A stretch of DNA of 64,000 bases from Stenotrophomonas maltophilia (GTDB taxonomy: Bacteria > Pseudomonadota > Gammaproteobacteria > Xanthomonadales > Xanthomonadaceae), in NCBI GenBank assembly GCA_009912235.1, contig WNDS01000003.1, forward strand, positions 310,001-374,000, written 5' to 3'. This document shows positions 45,183 through 54,628 of the stretch, piece after piece (the first letter of the stretch is position 1; each line of letters opens with the position of its first letter). Made by a program: the position numbers and the translations under genes. Below the pieces are notes generated by a model, which was not told where the DNA came from, ran no database searches, and saw nothing but the letters and a program-made list of their open reading frames with translations.

Positions 45183-48100
45183 CTACCAGTCCGCGCGCAG
45201 GCCGAGGGTGGCTTCCAGCGTGCGCCGGCGTGCATCGCGGCCACCGCCGATATCGGCCGTATAGTCGGCCACGGCGTACGCACTGATGGTGCGGTTGATG
45301 CGCCCGACCACGCCCACGCCGGCCTGCCACGCGCGGGCCCGTTGTTCACTGCGGATCGGTTCGCCATCGAAGCGCACGCGATGCTCACCGCTGGCCGCCT
45401 GCCAGTAATCCAGCTTGAAATAAGGCTGCCAGCCGTTGTCGGCCAGGCCACGGTCGGCGGCCAGGCGCAGGCCGATGCGCCCGCTCCAGGCGGTATCGCT
45501 GTCGAATTGCAATGCGGCGAACGCATCACGTGCATCGTCCAGCGACTGCCGCTGCCACAGCACCTGCACCTGCGGTTCCAGCGACCAGCCTGACGCCCCC
45601 AGTGGCCACGGACGTCCGGCTTCTAGCGAGGCGGCCGTGCCATCGCCACGCACGTTGATGCCCAGCCCGCGCGTGGACCACACCTCCCCGCGGAAGCGGC
45701 TGCGCAGCAGCACCACGTCGATGTAGCCCCCGGCGTTGCCTACCCCGGTCCAGTAGAGGCCCGCATGACGGTCATCCAGCCGCAGCTGCCCGACCTGCAC
45801 GTTTTCCCACGCCAGCGCCAGGCCGGTAACCGTGCCGGTGGCGCGGGTGCGGCCGACCAGCACGCCCGCCTGATGGTGCCATCCATCGCCGTCGCTGGCG
45901 TACACGTCCGCCCCTGCCTGCAGGCCCAGCAGATCGCCATCGAAACCGGCCAGCGCGTCGCCCTTCCAGTGCTGTTCGCTGCTCTGCCCGACCATGCGTA
46001 TCCATCCGCCCTGAACGGCCCCCTGCCCGACCAGCAGGCGCTGTTCGCCCTGCCGTTCGTGAAAGGTGCCCAGGCTGGCCTGCTGCAGGCCCTGCAGCAC
46101 CGGCGGCACGGCGGCATAAGCGGCGGTTTCCAGGCGATAGATCGGCACGAGGGCCGCGCGTGGCCGCCGCGCGCCGGGGGTGGGCGGCGAGGACAGCCCG
46201 GTCGGCAACGGCGAGGGCGTGGTCGGCACCTGGGTCACCGGCGCAGCGACCGGGGGGTACGTCGGCCGGTGCCGCCGGAGGCGCCAGCGGCGGGGGTTCG
46301 GCCGTGGTCAGGTCGCTGGGATCAGGCACGTCCGGTGCAGGCGGTGGCGGCAACGGCGGCGGCGTGCCGCCCAATGCTTCCGGTGGCGGGGGCGGTGCCA
46401 TCGTCGTGCCGCTCGGCGCCGGTGCCGGTGTCTGCGCATTGACGAAGGTCGAACGCAGGTACCAGTTGTCGCTGGTGCCCGCGCTGACACCGCCCTTGAA
46501 CAGGAAATACTCGTAGGCACCGGCGGACACCGGGCTGAACAGGGCGAACGCCGTGGCACTGGTGCGCGCGCCGTTGATGGCCTGGACCAGCAGGATGCCG
46601 TCGGCCACGGTGGCCGCACCACCGCCACCGGCGTTGAACACGCCGATGCCGGTCTGGCCGCTGGCGCTGGCGCTGTACGTGCACCTGCCGGTCACTGGCC
46701 GCGCCATCACCGGCCAGCACGGTGTTGAGGTAAAGCGCGCCGTTGTTGCCGGTGTAGTTGCCAGCGATGGTGAAGACATCACCGGCACTGCCGTTGCTGT
46801 CCAGGTCGATGCGGCCGGCATGGGTAACCGTCACCAGCGCGGCCGGATCGAACGCGCGGATGGCACCGGTGCTGCCGCTGGCGAACAGCGCGCTGCTGGC
46901 ATCGATGTCCAGTGTGCCGGTGCCAGTGCCGGCATCGCCCAGCACCAGTGCACCGTCGAAAGTGAGCTGACTGTCGCGCACCAGGCTGATCGATTCCCAG
47001 GCGCTGAACCGTGCCACGCCGGTGGTCTTGACGTTGTCCAGCTGCAGGCGGTCGCTGCCACTGCCACCGGTCAACGACGGCAGCGCGCCCAGGTGGGACT
47101 GGTTGAGGTTGGCCAGCGTGGCCACATCGTCATCCGGCCCAAGATCGATGGCACCGTAGATGATGCCGCCGCCCCGCCAGTTGAAGGTATCGTTGCCGGT
47201 GCTCATCAGCACCTGGCCACGCACCGTGCCATCGGTGAGGGTCAGGCTGTCATCGCCACCGCTGACACTGATGTTGCCGCCGATGTAGGCCGTACCGGAG
47301 ATGAGCACGGTATCGGTGTCGAACCTGGTCACCACGTTGCCATCGACGGTGCCGCCGGACATGTCGAACAGATTTTTTTTTCAGTTTCATGTTGACCCGG
47401 CCGATGCGCCCGCCGGTCATCCATGCGCGGTCACCATCCTCGAACGCACCGATGATACGGCCGCCGCTCAGGGTGAACGTGTCGGTGCCATCGCCCTGCT
47501 GCAGGGCGCCGACGGTGCCGCCGGTCATGACGAAATCATCGCGGCCATTGCCCTGCTGCACCAGGCCGGTGATCGTGCCGCCGCTGACCTGCAGGCGATC
47601 ATCCCCCTCCCCCTGTTCGACCGACGATACCGTGCCGGCCAGCATCTGCATGCGGTCGTTGCCGCTGCCGAACTGCACGCCACCGCTGCCCCCGCTGATG
47701 CTGCCGCGATTGAGCAGCGTGCTGTCGCCGGCCCCTTTGAACGCCAGCCCATACCCCACCGGGGCGCTGATGCTGCCCTCGTTCACCACCGTGCTGCCGC
47801 CGAGCAGGTACAGCGCAAAGCCCTGTGCCGAGGTGATGCTGCCGCTGGCCGCGTTGTTGACCGTCACCACGGCATCGGCGTTGATGCCCGCTGCGGTGCC
47901 ACTGCCCACCGTGCCGCTGGCGGCGATGCTGCCCTGGTTGTTGATCACCGCACCGGCGGCCGGGTCGATGTAGAGCGTGTTGGCATTGGCGGTGGCCAGT
48001 TGCGCACCTGCAAGCACGTTCACGGTGACGCCGGTGGCGCCTGGGCCGAGCAGCACCGGCGTGGCCTGTGGGTTGGACGCGCTGGCGGTGCAGGTGACGA

Positions 48101-48245
48101 TCTGGCCCGCGACCGGGGCGCTGGCATCGCAGCCGGCGCGGGCCACAGGCGTCAGCACCGCCAGCACGACCGGGGCCGACAGCAGCGGCAGCAAGGCAGC
48201 GACCAGATGGCGCGGGCGTGGCGCACGAGCGGAAGCACGGGACAT
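45183..48245 (-). pseudogene. Autotransporter adhesin with beta-helix repeats, split by three single-base insertions
   Basis: A type V secreted protein of about 1019 residues when repaired. Order: signal peptide ('LLPLLSAPVVLAVLTPVARA'); a right-handed beta-helix passenger with turns 'GSGNDRMQMLAG', 'GEGDDRLQVSGG', 'GNGRDDFVMTGG', 'GDGTDTFTLSGG' about 20 residues apart; more passenger sequence; a Pro-rich linker ('PPPPPEALGGTPPPLPPPP'); and a C-terminal beta barrel ('QASLGTFHERQGEQR' to 'LEATLGLRADW'). The frame breaks at a 9-T run (47373-47381), near 46672-46682, and at a 6-G run (46252-46257). Removing one base at each yields a continuous protein; length is exactly three over a multiple of three codons. 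Confidence 0.88.
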
Positions 48246-48587
48246 ACAGCACTCCTGGAACCGGGGTCAGGAATTGCGATCGTGCGGCACTGCGGTGGCA
48301 GCCTGCCGTGCGGCGAATGGCTTCGACAGGGGACCTTATGCGCCTCCCATCGCGTTTGCCGTGTGAAGCCGGGCGATCATCACGTGGACGCTGCATGGCT
48401 GAAATCGTTCATCCGCGCGCGAAACGCCTCCACGCAGGGCGTGGATCGACCCGGCCCTGCACGCCACGCACATGGGCATGTGCATTCCCACGCCGCCACA
48501 CCACGCGTGGATAGCCGCCCGCCCGTCACCCCGGGGTAGATGCACGCCATGCGTGGATGCGGGCCGCCATGCACGGACCGGGAATGC
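48246..48587. repeat. Intergenic region with repeated CCACGC-GCGTGG palindromes
   Basis: The 342 bases between the autotransporter and nagX contain degenerate copies of the dispersed palindrome: CTCCACGCAGGGCGTGGAT (48428-48446), a CCACACCACGCGTGGAT variant (about 48506-48522) and ATGCACGCCATGCGTGGAT (about 48540-48558). I see no gene or clear terminator here. Confidence 0.6.
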
Positions 48588-49673
48588 TCAGATCTTCAGG
48601 TAGATCTTCCGGCTGTCCAGCCACCAGGCCACGCTCCACCAGAACGCAACGAACACCAGCGCCTGCAGCAGCGAGGCCAGTTCCAGCGCGCCGGGCATGG
48701 CGGTGGCCAGCTGCTGCCAGACCCACGCCCAGGCGCCACTGCCCAGCAGGCCCACGGCCATCACGTTGGCCCCCAGGTAGGTGGTGATGGCGTTCACGCC
48801 GAAGCGGCGGCCCACCGCAGGCAAGCCGCGGCGGTCCACCAGCACGTGCGCCAGCCACAGCGCCAGTGCGGCCAGCGCGCCGGTCCACAGCACGTAGCTG
48901 GGCGTCCACAGCTGCTTGTTCATCGGTACCGCCAGCGGCAGCAGCAGGCCGAGCACGCCGCCGGCCACGCCCACCGCCACCAGCAGGCGGGTGCGGCCGT
49001 CGCGCAGCAGCTGGCCGGCCAGCAGGCCGAACACGGTGCTGCCGATGGCGCCCAGCGTGCTGAGCAGGCCTTCGGGGTCATGCCCCAGCCCGGTGTCGGG
49101 GTGCCACTGGTACAGCAGCGGTGCGAACAGCGCAGTGTCCAGGCGGCTGGCCGGGTTGGTCCACAGCGCCAGCCCGCCGCCTTCCAGCAGGATGAGCGTG
49201 TAGGCCACCAGCAGTACCACCAGCGTGGCCGCCTGCGCGCGCGGGCGCAGGTAGATGGCCATCAGCCCCGCCACCGCCGCGCACAGCGCAATGCGCTGCA
49301 GCACGCCCCAGATGCGGAAATTCGGCGTATCCAGTCCCCGCCAGATCAGCAGGTGCAGCAGCACGCCGGCCACGGCGATGCGCAGCGCACGCTCCAGCAC
49401 ACCGCGCGCCAATGCCGGGCGGGCGGCGGCATTGCCCGCGCGTGGCATCACGCTGAAGGCCATCGACACGCCCACCAGGAACAGGAAGAACGGAAACACC
49501 AGGTCGGTGGGCGTGCAGCCATGCCATTCGGAATGGCGCAGCGGTGCGAACACTGCGCTCCAGTCACCCGGGTCGTTCACCACCAGCATCGCCGCCACGG
49601 TGATGCCGCGCAGCGCGTCGATGGAGCCGAGCCGGCGCGGGGCGGCGCCGGCGCGGGGCGCAGTGCCGTTCAT
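48588..49673 (-). CDS. nagX: NagX-type acyltransferase/membrane protein (DUF5009, heparan N-acetyltransferase-like)
   Basis: 361-residue polytopic inner-membrane protein of the COG4299 family related to heparan-alpha-glucosaminide N-acetyltransferase. 'SIDALRGITVAAMLVVNDPGDWSAVFAPLRHSEWHGCTPTDLVFPFFLFLVG' (motif DALRGITVAAMLVVN, HSEWHGCTPTDLVFPF) is the strong N-terminal signature. In xanthomonads it clusters with GlcNAc catabolism and is thought to handle GlcNAc or its precursor at the membrane. Start at 49673 overlaps the nagA stop by 4 bases; it is the last gene of the leftward nag operon. Confidence 0.88.
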   Translation of the reverse strand: MNGTAPRAGAAPRRLGSIDALRGITVAAMLVVNDPGDWSAVFAPLRHSEWHGCTPTDLVFPFFLFLVGVSMAFSVMPRAGNAAARPALARGVLERALRIAVAGVLLHLLIWRGLDTPNFRIWGVLQRIALCAAVAGLMAIYLRPRAQAATLVVLLVAYTLILLEGGGLALWTNPASRLDTALFAPLLYQWHPDTGLGHDPEGLLSTLGAIGSTVFGLLAGQLLRDGRTRLLVAVGVAGGVLGLLLPLAVPMNKQLWTPSYVLWTGALAALALWLAHVLVDRRGLPAVGRRFGVNAITTYLGANVMAVGLLGSGAWAWVWQQLATAMPGALELASLLQALVFVAFWWSVAWWLDSRKIYLKI

Positions 49674-50818
49674 GCCGCTTCGTACTCGCCGGCCACCCAG
49701 GTACCACGCACCTGCAGCGCCGCGTCCAGCAGCACCAGATCGGCCTGGTAGCCTTCGGCGATATGGCCCAGACGGTCATCCACGTTGAGGAACTGCGCCG
49801 GGTAGGTGGAGGCCATGCGTGCGGCTTCTTCCAGTGGCTGACCGAGCAGCTGCACGGTGTTGCGCACGGCGGTGGCCATGTCCAGCGCCGAACCGGCCAG
49901 CGCACCGGCCGCGTTGCGCACCACGCCGTCCACGGCGGTGATGGTTTCACCGTACAGCACATAGCTGGGATCATCGGCACCGACCGGCGGCATGGCGTCG
50001 GTGACCAGCAGCAGGCGGCCGCGCGGCTTGGCCGCCAGTGCCACGCGCAGGCTGGCCGGGTGCACGTGCACGCCGTCGACGATGATGCCGATCCAACTGT
50101 CGCGGTCTTCCAGCGCCGCGCCCACGGCGCCGGGCTCGCGCCCCTGCAGCGGTGACATGGCGTTGTACAGGTGGGTGAAGCCGCGCACGCCGGCATCCAG
50201 CCCGGCGCGGATTTCCTCGTAGGTGCCGGCGGTATGCCCGGCGGCCACGATCACCCCGCGTTCGACCAGCGCGCGGATGCTCTCCAGCGGCACCCGTTCC
50301 GGTGCCAGGGTGAGCAGGGTCACGCCGTTGCCCAGCGAGGCGGCCAGTGCGATTTCTTCCGCATCCGGCACGCGGAACTTGCTGGCATCGTGGGTGCCCT
50401 TGCGCGCTGGGGCGATGTACGGGCCTTCCAGATGGATGCCGATGATGCCCGGCACCCGCTCTGCGATGGCCTGGCGCAGCGCGGCGATGGCGGTGCGCAT
50501 CACCTCGACGTCGTCGCTGATCAGCGTCGGCAGCATCGCCGTGGTGCCGAAGCGCCGGTGCGCGCGCGCGATGGTGCGCAGCGCGTCCACGTCGGGCGTG
50601 TTGTTGAACAGCGCACCGCCACCGCCATTGACCTGCACGTCGATGAAACCGGGCAGCAGCCAGCCTCCCCCCAGGTCGACCTGGCGGTCGGCCTGGCCCA
50701 GCTGCGGCGCGGCGTCGGGCAGCAGCGCAGTGATGCGCCCGTGCTCGATCACGACGGCAAGATCATCGCGGAATTCGTCGTCTGCCAGCACGCGGGCATT
50801 GCGCAGCACCGTGGCCAT
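49670..50818 (-). CDS. nagA: N-acetylglucosamine-6-phosphate deacetylase
   Basis: 382 residues. It hydrolyses GlcNAc-6-P to GlcN-6-P and acetate. Motifs: 'GFIDVQVNGGGGALFNN', 'GIHLEGPYIAPARKGTHD' (Glu metal ligand), 'VIVAAGHTAGTYEEI', 'GFTHLYNAMSPLQGREPG' (motif THLYNAM), 'IVDGVHVHPASLRVA' and 'LLLVTDAMPPVG' (catalytic Asp). Start ATG 50818 ('MATVLRNARVL'); the open frame further upstream is shadow of the isomerase gene. Its start shares one base with the stop of nagB-II (TGATG), so coupled translation. Confidence 0.95.
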   Translation of the reverse strand: MATVLRNARVLADDEFRDDLAVVIEHGRITALLPDAAPQLGQADRQVDLGGGWLLPGFIDVQVNGGGGALFNNTPDVDALRTIARAHRRFGTTAMLPTLISDDVEVMRTAIAALRQAIAERVPGIIGIHLEGPYIAPARKGTHDASKFRVPDAEEIALAASLGNGVTLLTLAPERVPLESIRALVERGVIVAAGHTAGTYEEIRAGLDAGVRGFTHLYNAMSPLQGREPGAVGAALEDRDSWIGIIVDGVHVHPASLRVALAAKPRGRLLLVTDAMPPVGADDPSYVLYGETITAVDGVVRNAAGALAGSALDMATAVRNTVQLLGQPLEEAARMASTYPAQFLNVDDRLGHIAEGYQADLVLLDAALQVRGTWVAGEYEAA

Positions 50819-51846
50819 CAGACCGTCTCCGTAACCTTGTTCAGGTGCGGCGGCAGGTCCGGGTTGAAGCCACGTGCGATGGCCAGTGCATTGTTGGCGC
50901 GGTAGAAGCTCTGCACGGTCAGCAGCGGCGTGCACAGTGGGTGCGGTGCGGCGGCCACCGGCAGGTCGCCACCGGCACCGGCCATCCACACCTGGGCGCC
51001 GCGCGCGGTGAACTCTTCCACCACCGCACGGGTGCCGGCGCCGGTTTCGTCGGGCTGGGCAAAGGCCAGCACCGGGAAGCCGCGGCCCACCAGCGCCATC
51101 GGGCCGTGCTTCACTTCGGCCGAGCTGTAGGCTTCGGCGTGCAGGCTGCAGGTTTCCTTGCACTTCAGCGCCGCTTCCTGCGCCGCGCCCAGGCCCAGGC
51201 CACGGCCCAGCACGAACAGGTTGTGCGCATCCACCAGGCCTTCGCTCAGCGAACTCCAGTCGCACTGCCACGCCTCGTGCATGGCCGCCGGCAGCAGGTC
51301 CAGGCCGTTGCGCAGCGCGCTGTCCTGCTTCCAGTAGGCGGCCAGCTGCAGCAGTGCGGCCAGCGAAGCCAGGTAGCTCTTGGTGGCGGCCACGCTCTTT
51401 TCGGCGCCGGCATGCAGCGGAATGACCGTGTCGGCCAGTTCGGCCAGCGGCGAATCCTCCACGTTCACCAGCGCCACCACGCGTGCACCGGCCGCCTTGG
51501 CCGCTTCGGCGTTGCGCAGCAGGTCCGGGCTCTTGCCCGACTGCGAGATGACGATGAACAGTGCGCCGCGCAGCTGCAGCGGTGCGGCGTACACCGAGCC
51601 CACCGACGGCGAGGCCGAGGCGACCACGCGGCCCAGCTGGGTTTCCAGCAGGTACTTGCCGTAGGTCGCGGCATGGTCGGAACTGCCACGTGCGCAGGTC
51701 ACCACGAACGGCGGCGGCGCGGCGCGCAGCGAGGCGGCCAGCGTTTCCATGGTGGCGTGGTTGCGGGCGAACTGGCGGGCAATGACGTCGGCCGACTGGG
51801 CGGCTTCGTTGAACATCATCGTGGCGGTGGCATCGGGCAACGGCAT
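50818..51846 (-). CDS. nagB-II: Glucosamine-6-phosphate deaminase, GlmS-like type (NagB-II)
   Basis: 342 residues consisting of two SIS domains, like the isomerase half of GlmS without the glutaminase domain. 'VVTCARGSSDHAATYGKYLLETQLG' (motif RGSSDHAATYGKYL), 'FIVISQSGKSPDLLRNAEAAKAAGA' and 'ALKCKETCSLHAEAYSSAEVKHGPMALV' (motif SSAEVKHGPMAL) are diagnostic. In xanthomonads and shewanellae this enzyme replaces classical NagB and converts GlcN-6-P to fructose-6-P and ammonia. Start at 51846 (the frame open upstream is spurious). Gap to nagR is 10 bases. Confidence 0.93.
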   Translation of the reverse strand: MPLPDATATMMFNEAAQSADVIARQFARNHATMETLAASLRAAPPPFVVTCARGSSDHAATYGKYLLETQLGRVVASASPSVGSVYAAPLQLRGALFIVISQSGKSPDLLRNAEAAKAAGARVVALVNVEDSPLAELADTVIPLHAGAEKSVAATKSYLASLAALLQLAAYWKQDSALRNGLDLLPAAMHEAWQCDWSSLSEGLVDAHNLFVLGRGLGLGAAQEAALKCKETCSLHAEAYSSAEVKHGPMALVGRGFPVLAFAQPDETGAGTRAVVEEFTARGAQVWMAGAGGDLPVAAAPHPLCTPLLTVQSFYRANNALAIARGFNPDLPPHLNKVTETV

Positions 51847-51856
51847 GGTCGGGGGC

Positions 51857-52924
51857 TCAGGCAGGATCGGAAGGAAGGGGGCGGGCGTCGGCCAGGTGCA
51901 TCGGCGCGGTGGAACCGCGCACCACCAGCTGCGGCACGAAGCCCTGGTTGTGCAGCGGCGCCGGCGCATCGTCGTAGGCATCGTTGCGCAGCTGCGCGAT
52001 CAGCAGCCGCGCGGCATGGCGGGCGATGTCCTCGGTGGCCTGCTTGGCGGTGGTCAGCGGCGGCCAGGACTGGCGCGAAAACGGGCTGTCCTCGAAGCCG
52101 GCGATGGACAGATCGTAGGGCACGTTCATGCCGGCCGACTTGGCCGCGGCCAGCACGCCGGCGGCGATTTCATCGTTGGAACCGAAGATGGCGGTGGGCG
52201 GTTCGCGCAGCGCCAGCAGACGGCGTGCGCCGCGGAAGCCATCATCGAAGGTGTAGTCGCCCTGCACCACCAGGTACTTGTCCACGGTCATGCCGTAGTC
52301 CTTCAGCGCCGCTTCGTAGCCGGCGTAGCGTTCGCCGGAGGAACGGTGCGAGGTGCCGCCCCAGAGGAAGCCGATGCGCTGGTGGCCCAGCTGGATCAGG
52401 TGCTCGGTGATCTCGTAGGCGGCCTCGCGGTCATCCACGTAGACACAGGCGCCATCGGCCGGGTCTTCGGTGGCGGCGATGATGCGCACCAGCTTGATGC
52501 CGCGCGCGGTCAGCGCCTGCACCAGGTCGCGGCGCTCGGACATCGGCGCGGTCAGCACCAGCCCGGCCAGCCGCGAACGCTGCACCCAGTCGGCCAGTTC
52601 ATCGGCCAGCAGCGGCGAGCTGGAGTCGCACGGGTGGATCTGCAGGCCGAAGCCGGTTTCCCGGCAGGCAGCCAGCACGCCGTTCTGCACGCCGATGATG
52701 TGGTACGGGTTCGGGTTGTCGTAGACCAGCCCGATGACGAAGGTGGTGCCGCTGCGCAGGTTGCGCGCTGACGGGTCGGGTTCGTAGTCGAGCTCGGCAA
52801 TGGCACGCAGCACCCGCGCACGGGTGGCCTGCATCACCGACGGCTCGTTGTTGATTACCCGGGACACCGTCTTCAGCGAGACCTTGGCCTTCTCGGCGAC
52901 ATCCTTGATGGTGGCTCTGCGCAT
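51857..52924 (-). CDS. nagR: LacI-family repressor of GlcNAc utilisation
   Basis: 355 residues. N-terminal LacI helix-turn-helix 'ATIKDVAEKAKVSLKTVSRVINNEPSVMQATRARVLRAI' (motif VAEKAKVSLKTVSRVIN), then a periplasmic-binding-like sugar domain ('TTFVIGLVYDNPNPYHII'). Start at 52924 ('MRRATIKDV') with AGGAAA six bases upstream; a Met at 52957 is less likely. The gene sits within the nag operon between nagP and nagB-II and probably binds the TGACA(A/T)CGTTGTCA-type sites in the divergent region, with GlcNAc-6-P or GlcN-6-P as the effector as in related systems. Confidence 0.93.
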   Translation of the reverse strand: MRRATIKDVAEKAKVSLKTVSRVINNEPSVMQATRARVLRAIAELDYEPDPSARNLRSGTTFVIGLVYDNPNPYHIIGVQNGVLAACRETGFGLQIHPCDSSSPLLADELADWVQRSRLAGLVLTAPMSERRDLVQALTARGIKLVRIIAATEDPADGACVYVDDREAAYEITEHLIQLGHQRIGFLWGGTSHRSSGERYAGYEAALKDYGMTVDKYLVVQGDYTFDDGFRGARRLLALREPPTAIFGSNDEIAAGVLAAAKSAGMNVPYDLSIAGFEDSPFSRQSWPPLTTAKQATEDIARHAARLLIAQLRNDAYDDAPAPLHNQGFVPQLVVRGSTAPMHLADARPLPSDPA

Positions 52925-52963
52925 GGGTGTTTCCTGTGCGGTGGGCGCGTCCATCATCGCCGA

Positions 52964-54253
52964 TCAGGCCGCGTCGCGCGGCAGGCCGGCGCGATGGCCG
53001 ATGACCGAGTAGAACAGGATGTACAGGTAGCACGGCACCATCAGCAGCACGAACACCAGCTGGAAGTCGATGTGCTGCTTGAGCACGGCGAACAGCTGCG
53101 GAATGATCGCGCCGCCGGCAATGCCCATCACCAGCAGCGCCGAGCCGGTTTCGGTGAACCGCCCCAGGCCGCGGATGGCCAGCGGGAAGATGGCCGGCCA
53201 CATCATCGCGTTGGCAAAGCCCAGCAGCGCCACGAAGCCCACCGAGACGTAGCCGTGGGTGGCCCAGGCGCCCAGGCAGAACACCACGCCCAGCACCGCC
53301 GAGACGGTCAGGTAGCGCGACTGCGAGACCACGCGCGGAATCAGCAGCAGGCCGACCACGTAGCCGACGAGCATGGCAAACAGGGTCAGCGAGGTGAACA
53401 TCTTGGTCTGGTCCAGCGGCAGGTCGAAGCCGTGGCCGTAGGTGCCGATGGCATCACCGGCCATCACTTCCACGCCCACGTAAACGAACAGGCACAGCAC
53501 GCCCAGCCACAGGTGCGGGAACTGGAAGATGCTGCGGCGTCCCACCGCGCCCGGCGCCGACGGCGTGGCGTTGGCTTCGGACGGCTTGATTTCCGGCAGC
53601 GGCGAGAACAGCACGGCCACCGCCAGGACCACCAGCACGCCGGCCATGGCCAGGTACGGGGCGTGGATCTTGGCGGCAAATTCGTTGAGCAGGCTGGCCT
53701 TGGTGGCTTCGTCGGCGGCGGCAACCGCGCTGGACAGATCACCGATGCCGTGCAGCACCAGCGTGCCGATCAGCACCGACGCCAGCATGCCGGCGATCTT
53801 GTTGCAGATGCCCATCAGGGCGATGCGGCGCGCGGCCGTTTCGATCGGGCCGAGGATGGAGATGTAGGGATTGATCGCGGTCTGCAGCAACGCCAGGCCG
53901 CTGCCGATCACGAACAGGCCGCCGAGTGCCCCCGGGTACCAGCGCTGGGTGGCGAATTCACCGAACAGTGCCGCGCCGCCGGCCATCACCAGCAGACTCA
54001 GGCTCAGGCCCTTCTTCATGCCGGTGTGGCGCAGGATCCACGAGGCCGGCACGGCCAGGAAGAAGTAGGACAGGTAGAACACCATCAGCACCAGGAAGGC
54101 GCCGACCTCATCGAGCTCGAAGGCGAGCTTGACGAAGGTGATGAGCGGGCCGTTGAGCCAGGTGAAGAAGCCGATGAGGAAGAACAGGACGCCGACGATG
54201 GCGATGGAGGTGGCCACGTTCGGGCGCGCGCTTGCAGCTGAGACAGCGGACAT
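52964..54253 (-). CDS. nagP: N-acetylglucosamine MFS permease (NagP/FucP family)
   Basis: 429 residues, 12 predicted helices, sugar-proton symporter of the FucP/NagP branch. 'IVGVLFFLIGFFTWLNGPLITFVKLAFEL' (helix 1) with the family's Asn, 'FYLSYFFLAVPASWILRHTGMKKGLSLSLL' (motif GMKKGLSLSL) and 'GYVSVGFVALLGFANAMMWPAIFPLAIRGLG' (motif NAMMWPAIFPLAIRGLG) fit well. Start at 54253 ('MSAVSAAS') with AGGAG nine bases upstream; the longer frame from 54319 crosses the operator. First gene of the leftward nag operon, with a nag box 52-65 bases upstream. Confidence 0.93.
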   Translation of the reverse strand: MSAVSAASARPNVATSIAIVGVLFFLIGFFTWLNGPLITFVKLAFELDEVGAFLVLMVFYLSYFFLAVPASWILRHTGMKKGLSLSLLVMAGGAALFGEFATQRWYPGALGGLFVIGSGLALLQTAINPYISILGPIETAARRIALMGICNKIAGMLASVLIGTLVLHGIGDLSSAVAAADEATKASLLNEFAAKIHAPYLAMAGVLVVLAVAVLFSPLPEIKPSEANATPSAPGAVGRRSIFQFPHLWLGVLCLFVYVGVEVMAGDAIGTYGHGFDLPLDQTKMFTSLTLFAMLVGYVVGLLLIPRVVSQSRYLTVSAVLGVVFCLGAWATHGYVSVGFVALLGFANAMMWPAIFPLAIRGLGRFTETGSALLVMGIAGGAIIPQLFAVLKQHIDFQLVFVLLMVPCYLYILFYSVIGHRAGLPRDAA

Positions 54254-54304
54254 CGGGAAGGCTCCTGCGGCGACGACCGCAGCGCGGCATCGGAGAGTGG
54301 CTGG

Positions 54305-54318
54305 GAACAACGTTGTCA
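54305..54318. promoter_or_regulatory. nag box (NagR operator) upstream of nagP
   Basis: GAACAACGTTGTCA holds the perfect palindrome ACAACGTTGT and matches the TGACAACGTTGTCA type of NagR site known in xanthomonads (11-12 of 14 positions). It lies 52 bases before nagP. Confidence 0.75.
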
Positions 54319-54541
54319 CATTCTTTCGATGGACGGGCGCGGTTTGTCAACTTCGCATCGCGATGCCGTGAACGTCGTGTTGCGATGCAGCAGCCAACTT
54401 CGGCGCTGCCACTGAATACGCGGAAGCGCCAATCCCCATACGGCGCAACGGATTGCGGGGGTAAAGCGGATTCACGCCATGTAAACGCTTTCGCCAACAC
54501 AGGATCGTTGCGGCGCAGCAACGAAAGCGTAACGAACCCGT

Positions 54542-54555
54542 TGACATCGTTGTCA
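54542..54555. promoter_or_regulatory. nag box (NagR operator) upstream of the sugar kinase
   Basis: TGACATCGTTGTCA is one mismatch from the palindrome TGACAACGTTGTCA. It lies 74 bases before the kinase GTG start and 224 bases from the nagP-side site, so one NagR could control both transcripts. Confidence 0.75.
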
Positions 54556-54628
54556 GCGGAGTTACAGACTCCGGCCCAATCGCCGCCCCCGACACCGGGA
54601 CTGGCTTCCCACTTCCGCAGGAGCCCGC

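Larger units (their letters stand above)
54254..54628. other. Divergent regulatory region nagP / sugar kinase
   Basis: 375 bases without a gene. They hold two nag boxes (listed separately) and a LacI-type-looking sequence TGTAAACGCTTTCGCCA at about 54480-54496, similar to the palindrome before the 17.3 kb alcohol dehydrogenase. No repeat or RNA gene is seen. Confidence 0.6.

Noticed and set aside
50819..51271. N-terminal extension of nagA into the isomerase gene
   Set aside because: The open frame is a shadow of nagB-II; the normal NagA N-terminus begins at 50818.
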